The notes: a model not told the origin generated them from the letters alone. A stretch of DNA of 64,000 bases from Tenebrio molitor (GCF_963966145.1 NC_091048.1:23312001-23376000); one strand, 5' to 3'; positions 31,427-43,212 are shown, counted from the first letter of the stretch. Numbers and translations: made by a program.

Positions 31427-32335
31427 ATGAGTACCGGAGCGCAATAAAATTTTCGCCCAAAGAGGGTCATTCCCCGGCCGAAATCAAAAAACTTGTCCGG
31501 GGATTCTACCCCTTTCATATGCCATAGTAAAAAACTAGGTCAAAGAATTTCGGCTTAGCAGAGAATCAGTTGAAGATGTGCAACATGAGGGTCGTACGCT
31601 CGTACTGTTGACTTCGGAAACCGACGATTGAAGATAAGGGAGATTGCCGAAAGGTTAGAGCTTTTCAAAGGGACCGTGCATCGTGCTTTCCACCACCTTC
31701 GTATAAAAAAAATAGTGCAAACTGGGTCCCAAAATTTCTTTCTGTCTTTCAGAAGCCTGAACGTGTGCGATGTGCTAATGCATTTTTAGCGCTCTGCCAC
31801 GGCAAAAAAACAAAAATAATAGATTCCATTGTTACGGGAGACGAAACAATGGTTCTTTATTATGATCCTGAAAGCAATTGGGAATCCATGGAGTGGCGCT
31901 ATAATGGTGAGGCACCCCCAAGGCAAAGGTGTTAAAATCGACCCAAAAAATTCTGACTACAATCTTTTGGGATTGCGAGAGTATTCTGCTTATTGATCTT
32001 AAGGAACGTAATACTACTGTCAATGGGACATGTTATGCTTCCTTGCTGCATAGGTTACGATTAGAAATTAAAGCAAAACGACGAAGAAAACTTGCCCGTG
32101 GTGTGCTGCTGTTGCAAGACAATGCTCTTGTCCAGCAACAATTGCAAAGGGTGCTTTACAAGCCACCTTATAGTCCTGATATGACCCCACATGGCAATTT
32201 TTTATTTCCGGCTTTGAAAAAGACCTTCTTGGGAGAAAATTTAAGACGGATGATCAGTTGAAGTCCGCTGTTTTGGAGCACTTTGAGGGCAAACCTCCAG
32301 AGTATATCTCGTGGGGGTTTATAATTGTTAATTAA
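31427..32335 (+). pseudogene. Mariner transposase pseudogene
   Basis: Starts ATG 31427 (MSTGAQ, then a stop) and can be followed through several frames to a TAA at 32335. Recognisable blocks: TGDETMVLYYDPESN with the first catalytic D, MEWRYNGEAPP, TIFWDCESILLIDL, CYASLLHRLRLEIKAKRRRK, VLLLQDNALVQQQ with the second D, and YSPDMTPHGNFLFPALKK. In the last block the usual PSDY has become PHGN, so the third acidic residue is lost. At least one frameshift and several stops make it inactive. About 900 nt against the family's usual 1,030-1,050, so some deletion too. Confidence 0.85.
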
Positions 32336-32366
32336 TCGGTGTGAATAGTTATTCACATTAGAGACA

Positions 32367-32455
32367 GTAGGGGTATTTTACAGCGCGAAAACTAGGTTTC
32401 AGGCACGAGACGAAGCCGAGTACCTGACTAGTTGGAGCGCTGTAAAATACCTACC
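32367..32455. repeat. Small fold-back element with GAGACGAAGCCGAG core
   Basis: GTAGGGGTATTTTACAGCGC (near 32367) pairs with GCGCTGTAAAATACCTAC ending about 32455. The centre reads GGCACGAGACGAAGCCGAG. Similar in design to 27545-27664 and 52089-52218. Confidence 0.65.
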
Positions 32456-33424
32456 GTACGACATTTGTTCTATTAAACTTTTCGGCCAACCAAATGTTTT
32501 ATTTTGCAGATTTTCATGAAATACCAAATGTCAAACTTTCTGACATACGGAGCTAGGTTGTATTTTCCCTATTATGATTATTACTTATTAGCCATTAGTT
32601 TACCACCACCCTTTTTGTAGGCAAATCATTGTGATCATTGATCGCATTCCTGATGTATCAAATGTATTTTAAGATAATCGCAACGGAAGTGTGCTGTCTT
32701 ACATAATTAACACGACATTTATCAATTCTTAATTAATAAATGATTGGCTACCCTTATCAATATTAAAAAAATAAATTTTCGATTGCAATTTATTTTTCAT
32801 GATAGACGCCGACATCAATTTGTAAGGCAATAAACCAAATGATATTTTCAGTGAAGGGGTGGAATTCTTTAATTGAAACCTGTAGTGACATCAATAAACC
32901 AAGAGCAATCGATTATTTGATTCATTATCCGTTTAATATTCATCTCGACTTAAGAAAGTGTGTCTCGAACAACCTCCAACTAAGCAATTCCCTTTCATAT
33001 TTTTCTTCCACAAAAGACATCAAACTTGACGCTCGTAAAACACCGATCAGCATAAACCAATCGATCGCTAATCAAATATTAACCCATCATTAAAGTCCGT
33101 GAGGGGTCGGAAAAGTGAAAATTGCACAAAGCCTGGTCATCAAGATTTGCCTCGGGAGCGGCACCACTTCTGGAGCGTATGAAAGTGACACACTGGGAAC
33201 GGCCACAGAGTAACGATCTCTGTGCTGCGAGAGTGCCTCCCTCGGGGCCGCTCCTTCGAGGGTCAGCCGCAAAGGACCCGAGTCCGGGAATGCCCCGGAG
33301 CGGTATCTGTTCCCGATGTCGCGCACTTCCTTCGCGCAGCCCCGCCTCCAAACACCAAGATCGTCATCTGGGGCCCCTTAGACGCCGCAATCTCAGTTAT
33401 TAGTGCGCCGTTTAAGTGTCCGCT
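32456..33424 (+). promoter_or_regulatory. Upstream region and probable 5' UTR of the Sp5/btd gene
   Basis: AT-rich to about 33080, then abruptly GC-rich (33080-33420) up to the start codon. The GC-rich part has overlapping open frames on both strands (for example 33079-33351), which look like composition effects. It is most simply the core promoter and 5' UTR; a transcription start could not be pinned down. Confidence 0.5.
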
Positions 33425-33478
33425 ATGATGGCTTCCCCGGTCCAACTACAGTATCAGACGGGCAGTGCGCAGCCGCAG
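33425..33478 (+). CDS. btd: btd/Sp5 exon 1
   Basis: 18 codons from tandem ATGs (33425, 33428) to CAG before GTGCGT. Either ATG could be used; the first is chosen. Phase 0 donor. Confidence 0.7.
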
Positions 33479-35439
33479 GTGCGTGTACCTAATCATAGTA
33501 ATCTTCTTCGACACCCTTTCATTAGTGCTTACGATTTTATTAATGCTCTGCTATGATGATTACCGACTGTTGATTGGTAATTTCATTACGGTTCGTTTCG
33601 ATAATTGCAAAAACTGTTATGTGTGCTGCTCACCGTCAATATTTTGTCTTCGCTATCATTACTAAATTACAGACTCACCAGAGATTGTTACACGACATTC
33701 CGCTCTAATGCCAGGCTCGGGTTTAAGGGTTTTCGCCTGGAAGACCGATTTTCTGAGGTGAACCGTGCAACAATTACCCACGACCTGGAAGCACTTATTG
33801 CTACCAGAAGCACAAACCATAAAGCTCTCCATTTCGCACGAAAATTCAAAATTAGAGGCAAAATCAAAATTCTTCAATTTCACTCAGTTTCACTTTAAAC
33901 AAATTTGTCGTTTGTATAATTGCAAAATTTTCAAAGTGGCGTCAAAAAACGAAAACCCACAATTTGAGTCAATTTTCTGACAAAATTTAATTAACTAATC
34001 CGAGTCAAGACGTGGCTGCAAAAATTAAGAAAGTTTCTGAAATTTAGACAAATTTATTAGAACATATTTGTTCAACTGAAGATTTTTCAAAATTTGGAAA
34101 ATTTCGAATTTTGTTCCATATTCTATGAGTGATAATTTTGAACATACCTAATATACGTAGTGATTTTGTAAATCTTCAGTATCTACCTGATTTGCTGTCC
34201 GTTTTTTCAAACTGGACGTTATTACTCCAAAAATCAAAATTTAACTTTGTTTTATTTATTTTTCCAAAAATTGAGAAACTTTAAAATGTTGGTCAAATTC
34301 TTAATAATAATTTCTAATTTATTTTAAAACTTGTATAAATCAAATATTTATAAACAATTTTACCATTTCACCAGTCTTGCAATTATCCCGGCTTTTCCTA
34401 AAGATTTCAGTTTCTTAAAAGTTTCTTGGAACTCCTGTTCCACTACTTTTACTATAATATATTTTTATAACTCTTTTTATTTATAAGTATTTATACTTTC
34501 AATTACTTGAAAATTAGATTGTATTGTTATTTTCCATCCCAAAAAACGACTGTAAATTATTTTTGTTTATTTTTTCTTCATTTGTTTTTTTTCCTTTTTT
34601 GACGAATGTGTTTGTTGCAGATGGCTCCGTTGAACCTGCTGGCGCCGACGTGCCCCAGGATGTACCAGCCGCAGCCGTTCACCCACCCCCAAGTGTCTCC
34701 GGCATCGACGACTTCCTGCGGTAGCGACGGCTACGTCTCCCAGGTCCCGATGGAAGCGGCGCGTTCGCCTTTAGAGTTCTCCCCGCACTACCAATCATCC
34801 TACTCGCACAACTACAACAACCAGTACTGGTTCCACCACTCGCCGCCCCCAGCCGACATCGCGACGAGCGGCTACCAACCCCAGCAGCAGCAACAATACC
34901 AGTGGTTGCACCAAAACACCTACATGCCCAGTTTTCCGTCGATGAAGATAATAAAACCGGAAGTGTCGATGAGCGAGTACTCGGGGTACACGTCCAGCAG
35001 GGCCCGGAAGTGCATAAAGTGCCAATGTCCCAACTGCGTGCGCGAAGAGAACGGGTTGAGGAGGCCCTCGGCGAAGAAGGTCCACATCTGCCACTACCCC
35101 GGGTGCGACAAAGTGTACGGTAAGACGTCGCATCTGCAGGCGCATCTGAGGTGGCACACCGGGGAGAGGCCGTTCTTGTGCAGCTGGCTCTTCTGCGGGA
35201 AGAGGTTCACCAGGTCCGACGAGCTGCAGAGGCACGTGCGGACGCACACCGGGGAGAAGAGGTTTGCGTGTACGATCTGTGCGAAGAGGTTCATGAGGTC
35301 GGACCATCTCGCCAAGCACGTCAAGACGCACAAGAACTCGAAGAAGAGTGACGTGAAAAGTGAGAATGTGACGCAGCTCGCGGGTGCGGTTAGTACCGAA
35401 GCGACCGGGTACACCGGGTACGCATCTGGAAGTTTTTGA
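33425..35439 (+). CDS. btd: Sp-family zinc-finger transcription factor, Sp5/buttonhead type
   Basis: Two exons, 33425-33478 and 34621-35439, giving 290 residues. Exon 1 encodes MMASPVQLQYQTGSAQPQ; exon 2 continues in phase 0. In order: an SP box (PLNLLAPTCP) at about 20-30, a Pro/Gln/Tyr-rich middle, a Btd box (KCIKCQCPNC) near 155, and three C2H2 fingers (CHYPGCDKVYGKTSHLQAHL, CSWLFCGKRFTRSDELQRHV, CTICAKRFMRSDHLAKHV) joined by TGERPF and TGEKRF linkers, then a short tail. The KTSHLxAHL, RSDELQRH and RSDHLxKH recognition helices predict GC-box or GT-box binding (GGGGCGGGG-like). The small size and near C-terminal fingers fit Sp5/btd better than the long Sp1-4 or Sp6-9 proteins. In insects btd patterns head segments, and Sp genes act in limb growth; a similar role is inferred. 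Confidence 0.85.
33479..34620 (+). other. btd/Sp5 intron
   Basis: 1,142 nt, GTGCGT to TTTGTTGCAG, AT-rich, no gene inside. The codon right after it is ATG, so a transcript lacking exon 1 could start there. Confidence 0.7.
34621..35439 (+). CDS. btd: btd/Sp5 exon 2
   Basis: 272 codons and TGA after TTTGTTGCAG. It holds the SP box, the Btd box, all three zinc fingers and the 3' end. It is strongly GC-rich at third positions, unlike the surrounding DNA, which produces long shadow frames on the other strand. Confidence 0.9.
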   Translation: MAPLNLLAPTCPRMYQPQPFTHPQVSPASTTSCGSDGYVSQVPMEAARSPLEFSPHYQSSYSHNYNNQYWFHHSPPPADIATSGYQPQQQQQYQWLHQNTYMPSFPSMKIIKPEVSMSEYSGYTSSRARKCIKCQCPNCVREENGLRRPSAKKVHICHYPGCDKVYGKTSHLQAHLRWHTGERPFLCSWLFCGKRFTRSDELQRHVRTHTGEKRFACTICAKRFMRSDHLAKHVKTHKNSKKSDVKSENVTQLAGAVSTEATGYTGYASGSF

Positions 35440-35595
35440 ACAATGGGCTCGCATCGAGCTTGAACTTCGACTCTTTGTCTTTTAGGAGCTTTGGGACCAG
35501 TGCAAGAAGGATGTTGCCAAATGTCTTGACCCACTACGAGGACTACTGACGACTTTGTATTTTTGTATAGTGACTGTTGTAAATATCATTACTTT

Positions 35596-35601
35596 AATAA
35601 A
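35596..35601 (+). promoter_or_regulatory. Polyadenylation signal of btd/Sp5
   Basis: AATAAA about 155 bases after the TGA, followed by T-rich sequence. Confidence 0.65.
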
Positions 35602-37363
35602 CGATTCTGCGACGACTTGCTCTTTTATTTTCGGTATTTTTTCTTTTTGTTTTCTCTCTTTCCGCTGACTCACTTCGTTGGCGCTTACGGCCATCGAGTG
35701 CCGAGCTTTAATTTCATTCCAATAGGCGGAAACGGGCTTATTTATAAAGCTGTATATCATATCAAAGTGATTTTCTCAACTTACACGACTCGTTTTTCAG
35801 GATATAATTCACTGTTTGCCTATCAATTACAGGCAAATATTAATTAATTGTTTTTTTTGTATGTGTACATTCAACATCGGTCGAATAATTTTAAATAAAT
35901 TAGTTTCCTAGTAAAACGTGTTGTTGCCACACGTGTTCCAAAAAAACCAAATTAACGAAATTGTTTGATTACTCCCTCTGCTCCAAAAAAATGTTGTTGA
36001 ATGACCGGATAGTGGTTTTTTAAGCGAGCCGATGCCGTTATAATCTATTAAAACTCATTAAATTTCATACATTTTAACGATTAATTTCAACAAGTTGATT
36101 AAGTGTACGGTCCGATTATGTGGAATGGACAAGATGGCTTCTACTTTGATATTAAGATAAATGAGAGGATGTAATGTGGTCAAATTATCACGTCCTAGCC
36201 TTAGGTTCGGTTATGTAAAGCTTGCCGCTCCTAAAATCTCGTCTTTAATGAGATTTTCGTAAAAAACAAGAAAACAAAATGAGAAAAGTTGATACAGGTT
36301 CAAATTGAAAACATCCGATATTGACAACATTTTTACGCAAATAAATAGGAATAAATGAAAAATTGTGTTGGTTGAAAGAAGAGATGGTAGAAATGAATTT
36401 TGGTCTTCAATATAATTTTAAAATTTTGAGATTGTCAAAAATTAAAATGTTTCGCTACTTACTTACGTAAAGAATTTTTTTAAATTGTTCAAAACCACGC
36501 CCCCAATATCACATTTAATAACGTAAGGACATTCCACAAATGAAGTAATTTTGTTTCAATATTGCTCAAGTTTCATTTTATAAATAAAATTTGACAAAGA
36601 GAACGTAATGACAATTAATGTCATTAATATTATAAAGATTATGCCCGTTTTACACTTTCAATAGTGTCAAAGAATGACATTGACGACTAGAATTTATTAC
36701 TCTGTACAGTCGTTGACCAAAATAAAATAGGACAAAGTGTTACCTTAGACAGTTTCACAATTCAAAAATTTGTGTAGTGTAACTGAGGCGTATGTGTCTT
36801 GACTTGACGATTGATTTACAAAAAGTTAGGTTGTGTTTTTTCACTTGTCATCTCGTCACTGTCACTTTGTTCAAATGAATGATTCTGAGTTTTTGAAATA
36901 TTGTCGAATGATGACACTTATCAGAATTGTTTTTTTATTTTTGACACTTTTGTTTCCTAAAGGTGCAAATCCACGATGAGATATTTTCATGCAATTTTGG
37001 TCTCATGATACAAACATTTCACCAACAACTTGCAGGAGACAACATCTCGTGCACCTTTAATTTAGTTACATTACAAAAGTCACATTTATGAAGCTCATGT
37101 CCAATAAATCTTTACTTGGTAAAAATACAAAGACAAAAACAAATCAGAATTACTTTAATTTAATCAGTAAAAAGACGTAACATTGCTTTTGAAATCAGCA
37201 ATGTTAAAATGGACAAAAACTGAAAAATTAGTCAAATCGGGTTCGCGCAGAGCAAGCAACTTTGAAAGTCAAAGTCACTAGCTTTAGCTTTACTACCAAC
37301 AGAAAATCAGATTTTCATGGCTTGCTTAGATGCACATGTATATGAAATTAAGTATAAAACAAA
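35602..37363. other. AT-rich intergenic DNA
   Basis: No gene recognised. A weak inverted pair (TAAAGGTGCA... near 36960 and TGCACCTTTAA near 37060) suggests a small worn MITE. A partial, oppositely oriented fragment of the 37364 family sits at about 37282-37320. Confidence 0.4.
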
Positions 37364-37658
37364 TTCACTTTGTTTTGGCATAATTAGTGGCCATGGAAAT
37401 TTTGCGTTTTGTTTGGTAGTAAAGCTGTCTGTTGAATTAGGTTATGTTTTTCTAAGTTTGAGGTTACAATAAATAGTAGTGCATTGTTGTCAGTTTTACT
37501 AGTTTGCAATAGAAGAATACTGAGACATCGTGGGAAATTCACCAACATGTTATGGTCATTTTGATAAGTCTGCATGTCAGGCATTTTAGTGATGGAAACA
37601 GTGTGTCCAACGTTAAAAAAATAAATCTTGGCCTCCCATTATGCAGAAACAACGTGAA
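37364..37658 (+). mobile_element. MITE, about 295 bp, TTCACTTTGTTTTGGCATAA termini
   Basis: TTCACTTTGTTTTGGCATAA at 37364 is mirrored by CCCATTATGCAGAAACAACGTGAA ending 37658 with a few mismatches, over about 28 bp. The body matches 8080-8328 in reverse orientation. Non-coding. Confidence 0.75.
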
Positions 37659-38149
37659 CGATATTTATCTTGTTACCAGAACCCTCAATTTTTTACCTGG
37701 GAAGTTTAAAATTAGTACTAGTACTAGCAATGGAGCTGCGAACTACTAATGTCTAAAGTTATTTTTTTAACGTTGAACGGCCATCTTGCTATTTTTGATT
37801 TTGACATCTGTCATCCATACATATGGGCGACTCGTGTTACACCGCATCGGTGGCATCGGTTAAATATTGTGTAATGATTTCGTTATTTCCCTTTTTAGAG
37901 GCTTTTTTTTAATGAGGATAATTTAATTATTAAGTATTTCGTGTAATTATTGGTTAATAAATCATGAGAAATGCTTCAAATGACCTTGCATTTGACTAGG
38001 TCCGCCTGTGGACATTTCAACTCCTAGGATTTGAAGTGTTTCAAGTTCGGTTACAAAAAAAGCCACTTCAACCGTTTCTACAGAGATACCTACACAAAGG
38101 CGCGATTTGGGACTGCTTGAAGATAAAATAATAAACACAAATATCATAA
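37659..38149. other. AT-rich intergenic DNA
   Basis: No gene recognised. A 61-codon open frame on the - strand (37962-38147) has no recognisable feature. Confidence 0.35.
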
Positions 38150-38720
38150 GATCATTTTGTTAGCAAATCAATTCGCAAATGATGTTTCTGCAACAATATC
38201 CTTCTGCATCTTTTACCAACCCATTTACCTGTTTGTTTTCGCAGCCAAGATGCTTGAAAATTTTTAGTTTTCTTTTCCTTCTCCAAATTCAGAAGCGACT
38301 TTATTTACGGATCTTAACACAGTAGACAGATCAGCGTCTTTAGAGATTGGAACCTTTGATAAATCGCACCCGCAGCAACAACAATCCTGTCAGAAAATCT
38401 GTTGCGTAAGGTGTAAAACCAATCGTGCGGAAGAAGCAGAAAAAGAAGAACTTATTTATTATTTGATGAACTTCTTGTATACAACTCGAAGAAGAAATTA
38501 CACCATCGTTTGATTCTATATTTATACTTCTCTTAAATGTTCTCCTTTCGTTGCTAAATTCAGTTGAACTCTTGATTAAGAAACATGACGGTTCTGGTTA
38601 TTCAACCGCAAGAAGAAACAACTTTTTATATTTTTAATTTACAAGTTTTCAATTTTCTTTTCTAAAATTTTTATTTTGTTATTCTTCAGAATATCAAATG
38701 TTTACTGATTGGTTAATAAT
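38150..38720 (+). repeat. Dispersed repeat, copy 2, uninterrupted, with an open frame
   Basis: Matches 29662-30077 plus 30878-30960 in direct orientation. In this copy the + strand holds an open frame without ATG of about 70 codons ending near 38508, including LNTVDRSASLEIGTFDKS, KICCVRCKTNRAEEAEKEEL and FLYTTRRRNYTIV. This could be the last exon of an unrecognised transposon protein. The family was not identified. Confidence 0.6.
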
Positions 38721-41700
38721 GGATCTTAAATTTACTAATGTCGGAATGTACAGTTGCGGAAATCAAATTTCGAGCAGTATTGTCACTTTCATAACGTAAA
38801 TACGTTAATAACCTCATTTTTTACTCTTGTCATTTTTTGTCTTGTATTAGTGTCCACAACAGTAATATGTTAACATTCTCTACTGGGTGGGATTGTCATT
38901 GTCTTCATAAACACAATGTTCTAAATTACTTTTTCCTTTATTTTAATTAACAAAAATTGAAAACATTTAAACAATTTTTCCTCTTTAATTTGGATGCATA
39001 CAGAAAACAATAGATATGAATTCTGTTGAACTCAGATATGAATTTTTTGCATTACATACTTATTTGATTTAATATTTAAAAAATCGTCAACAAAAACCGG
39101 ATTTATAAAAACTGCACATTTCACATCGAAATCTTGGAATTCTAAAGTTGAAGAATCTTTGCCAAGACACGACTGGTGCGATCACACCAGTACATTATTG
39201 TCTTGCTCAATCAAGTGATATGAACGGATTATTTTCACGAAGTATTTATTTTACTTTCTCCAGACGTAAATACCAAATAGCAAGGCTCTTCTTTTATGGA
39301 ATGTTAACTTATCAGCAATAAACTTTAATTGTTGACTATAACTCAACGCTCTTTCAAAACCACACTACCAACATAATTAAAACACTGGCTGGAAATGAAT
39401 AAAATAAATTAACAATAAGAATAAGTATCAATCAGAATCTTAATTCGGAGATAATTGGATTTAGATCCAACTTAATTAACACTTTTGTTTGTTACGGTAC
39501 AATAAATCTATTTATAAGGAACATTTTAGCAGCGGTGAATTATTTGTTTGACTGTTTTTCAATTGTTTAAAACAATATAATAGCCGCTATCGCGGTCGGC
39601 TGCGCCTTTAGCAGGTGCGTCCACCTACCGTCGGTCGCGGCAACCTCGCCGCTCGTTGGTCTTCGTCGGCCGCAGATGCCGCCACCTCCGACATAATTGA
39701 GGGTGCTATTAACTGGGCGGGTTTTACGGATGCATGGCCGCCCTGATAGAGGAGGGCAACGAAGGAAAATAAAACAAAAAAACGCAAATTATAGTGTGAT
39801 ATTTATGTATGCGCGGTGGGGTTGTGGAAGGCAGCAGGGGGAACGACGACGGCAAGTGGCGCTCGAATTAAGTCAGTTTCAATCAAATCACATGAATGTA
39901 TGCATTGCGGTTTCTTATTGTTGTTATTGTTGTGATGGGGCAAGGGAGTGCGCGAGTTCTTCGTACGGCGTTGTGCTGCTGACTCTGGATTTTTCGGTGT
40001 CGTGTGGACCCCGACCGCCAACCTGGAGGAAGGACAGGACCGGGACAAGGGGCACGGCTCCCCCGAACTGCTAGCTGTAAGCTGACTGTCCCTTTGCTGC
40101 ATTAATTATTCCTCCAGTGGAAACTACCTGTTTGCCGGTTCACTCTTTTCATAATTAATCATCGCGGCCCGCCAGTTCTGGGTATCTCTATTTAGACGGT
40201 TCGGAGGCTTTTTTTTTCTCTTCGTGTTGTTGGGGTTCGTGGACCGCCGAAAAAATTCAAACGAGCGTGCAATGTCATCCCCTCTTCCTGGTGGATTACG
40301 CACACTCATCATACACTCCTATTACGGTTCGGTTCCGACTGATGTAACACGGCTAAAGTGATAACGACAACTACATTTTTTATGATAATGGTGTGTATAC
40401 GTCTAATGACGCTATTGTACAGTCGCGACTTGTTGTTTGACACACGATGAAACACCACTTTTTCAAATTCATGCCGCATCAGATTACTCTCCAGTGTCAA
40501 CACATTTCAAACTCGACAAATACCAAGCAAACACTACATATTCTGAAACAACGAAAATTTCAATCTGTCACCTCAACCATGAACCAATTAAACCAGATTG
40601 AAATTGATTTCTTTTTTTTTAACGAACTGTCAATAGAGATATCAATCAAAATCCCAACCGACTCTTATACCTCATGGAAATAAAAAGTGCACTTACACTT
40701 AATACTTAATTCAATTTGGACTTGGTCCAGTCTGCTATTAATTAATCAGGAATACAAATTAATTTCATAAAAAATAATTAATCTGGCTCTGATTGCTGCT
40801 GCAAGCGCGAACAAAATATATCTACTTGTACTGCAATAACCAGTGTTTTATGCGGTTACGTTTACCGTCGGTTAATGCAACTCGTAGTCCGGTACAACTG
40901 CTTTGTTATGAATTAACCAGTTTAATGATTTTTTTTATGTAGAATAATATGTAATTACAGAATCTTCTCGAAGGACCACCATTTCCATAATGATATATCA
41001 TTTGTTTTTTGTGGTTGTGACAAATCAAGACAGTTTATTGACTGACAAGATCTTGTCAAAGTAAAAGTTGCAGAAAAAAAACTGTTTTTATTTCTTTAAA
41101 TTTAATTTTTGATGATTTAAATTAAGTGTACGATGTTTTAATGTCGGAAAAATTGAAGAAATTTGAAAAAGATCAAATTGTTTACATAGTTAAAATAAAA
41201 ATAGTATTGTTTTCTGTTGTCACATGACTGAAGCTAAATATGTAATTGACTCTTCACTGTCAAAAACTATCACACATTCTAATCGTAACCTGTATCACAG
41301 CTGAGTGAACGTGGTGCTTAAAGGACAATCAGCATGTGATGTACTCACTGACACTGATGTTTCAATTCTCACATAAATTTCTTTTATATTACTGAATCAC
41401 TGTTCACAACAATATTTTACAAAAAAATGTTGAACAAAATGAACGATACGTTTTTATTTTCAAGAGAATTGACTAAAGATATTGATAAGGCTGTCGAGTC
41501 TTGCAAGATTAACATTTTTGAAAGATTTATTTCCTAAGGAAACTTAAGAAAAAAATATTTTCAAACTTTATTTCATTTTTGATATTTTCTGTCATAAATT
41601 CCATTCTCAGGAATTATTTAAGGAATTCTCTAGGCTATGTTTGATGTTTGTGAAACTTTAGCCGTCGATACGTTACACTCTTCGTTTGTTGTCATCTGGG

Positions 41701-42233
41701 AGAAATTAAAGAAGCAGTTTGATAGTAGACTATGTGAAGTGGCAAGTTTATCGGAACGCACAGGATTTCAGCCATTCGTTGAAAAAATTTGACATTAAAA
41801 TAATGAAACGCAGAAAGCAGTGTCTTGAATTGTGGTTAGATTCTTTTAAGCGTTTGGACGATAAAATGTCTTCATTCAAGAAAGTCACAGATCATTAACA
41901 ACAGCAGAATGTTTTTTTACTACACCTATACAAGTTCGTAAAAATTCCACAAAAAATTATGCTCCACACTATGGTTTGTAGGAAGTGTTGAGAAATGTTT
42001 TGGCGGCATTTTCAAAAAAGACAAATTTCGGAGTTAATTTAAGAAGTGTGGGTAAGAATGAAAACTAACAAATACTTAGTAGTCTTTTGCAAGATAAAGT
42101 GTTTTTGCATATGATCTATCAAATTTCAAATTCAATAAAAACATATTTTGTTTCCGAGGGATTGCTATTCTGCTAATCCTCCCCAATGCGAACCACTTGA
42201 AGATTTCTTTCGGCCAGTCAGGTCTCTGCTGTT
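38721..42233. other. Intergenic, GC-rich at 39580-40330
   Basis: 39580-40330 rises sharply in GC, including a CG-dense patch at 39590-39690; no gene is recognised, so a regulatory element is possible. 41640-42060 shows short stop-broken coding-like stretches on the + strand (SFVVIWEKLKKQFDSRL, CLELWLDSFKRLDDKM) that may be a decayed transposon. The rest is AT-rich. Confidence 0.4.
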
Positions 42234-42380
42234 AAAGCTAGTGTGACACGATACTAAATTTCACAGAAAATTTTGTAAAAATGACAATCCTGATCCTGAT
42301 CGTTCATTGGTCCTGATCAAGGGTTTCTCTCATTTCTAACAAATTTTCTACAAAATTTAGCATCGTGTCAAAGTAGCTTA
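42234..42380. mobile_element. Fold-back MITE, second copy of the 8385-8567 family
   Basis: Ends TGACACGATACTAAATTTC and AAATTTAGCATCGTGTCA. It shares CCTGATCGTTCATTGGTCC and CTAACAAATTTTCTACAAAA with 8385-8567. One arm is partly deleted. Confidence 0.75.
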
Positions 42381-42473
42381 AGACAAGATTGACAATCTCA
42401 AAGAAGTGAATAATTAAAATGTTGATTTAAGAAATGTTTCAATAAGATAAATCCAAGTAGTGAACAAACAGTG

Positions 42474-42728
42474 TATAGTTCTCTCAGAGCTGCAGCGATT
42501 TTATGGTAGGGTACCATTGTATAAACGTTAACAACACCACCAATAGGTTTAAACCGCAAGTACCACCCCTAATCGTAAATTCGTCCAAGTACTACCCTGT
42601 AAACTGACAGGTATAGAACGAAAATGATGATTGACAGGGGTCTGTTTATGTCGCTTATCGGCATCTCAACAGGCGTAATAATTACTATTGCCCTGCCATA
42701 AAATCGCTGCAGCTCTGGGAGAACTATA
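42474..42728. mobile_element. MITE with TATAGTTCTCTCAGAGCTGC termini
   Basis: TATAGTTCTCTCAGAGCTGC on the left mirrors GCAGCTCTGGGAGAACTATA on the right. The arms run about 37 bp, through AGCGATTTTATGG. Its right TA is also the left TA of the next element. Confidence 0.75.
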
Positions 42729-42959
42729 CAGTTGGTTGCAAAAAAACGGGAAACGAAAATTTTCCTAATGTAAATTTGGTTTTGTCCATTTGTCAATTAA
42801 TTGTCTCCTTGACAATACCTATCAAAAAAAATTTAAAATGTCATTGAATTTTAACGTTAATTCTAACCTATCTGTCGTAAGAAGGTTTCACACTATGCAA
42901 AAAATGTAAACATGTGTCAATTTTATTCTGACATTTCCCGTTTTTTTTGCAACCAACTG
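42729..42959. mobile_element. MITE, 231 bp, TA-flanked, CAGTTGGTTGCAAAAAAACG termini
   Basis: CAGTTGGTTGCAAAAAAACG at 42729 mirrors CGTTTTTTTTGCAACCAACTG ending 42959 (one-base difference in the A run), with TA on both sides. No coding capacity. Directly abuts the previous MITE. Confidence 0.83.
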
Positions 42960-43212
42960 TATGAACATTATTATTATTATTTATATAAGGAATATACAGG
43001 GGCTAAAAGTTTTTTCATAATAAAGTATGAGTTGAGTGTTTTTTTATACCATTGTTTCCAGGTTTGGACCTGAGACAAATTCCTCCGAGAGACTGTTCTA
43101 ACCATAATAAAAATGTAAATTAAATTAAATGTAAAATATAAATTCTTACATAAAATATGTAAATTATAAAGTTAGTGACTACATTGTAACAAGAAACTTC
43201 TTTATTATTGCC

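Noticed and set aside
34795..35534. Long - strand frames opposite the zinc-finger exon (219 and 146 codons)
   Set aside because: They are mirror frames of the GC-rich btd/Sp5 exon and contain no recognisable protein features.
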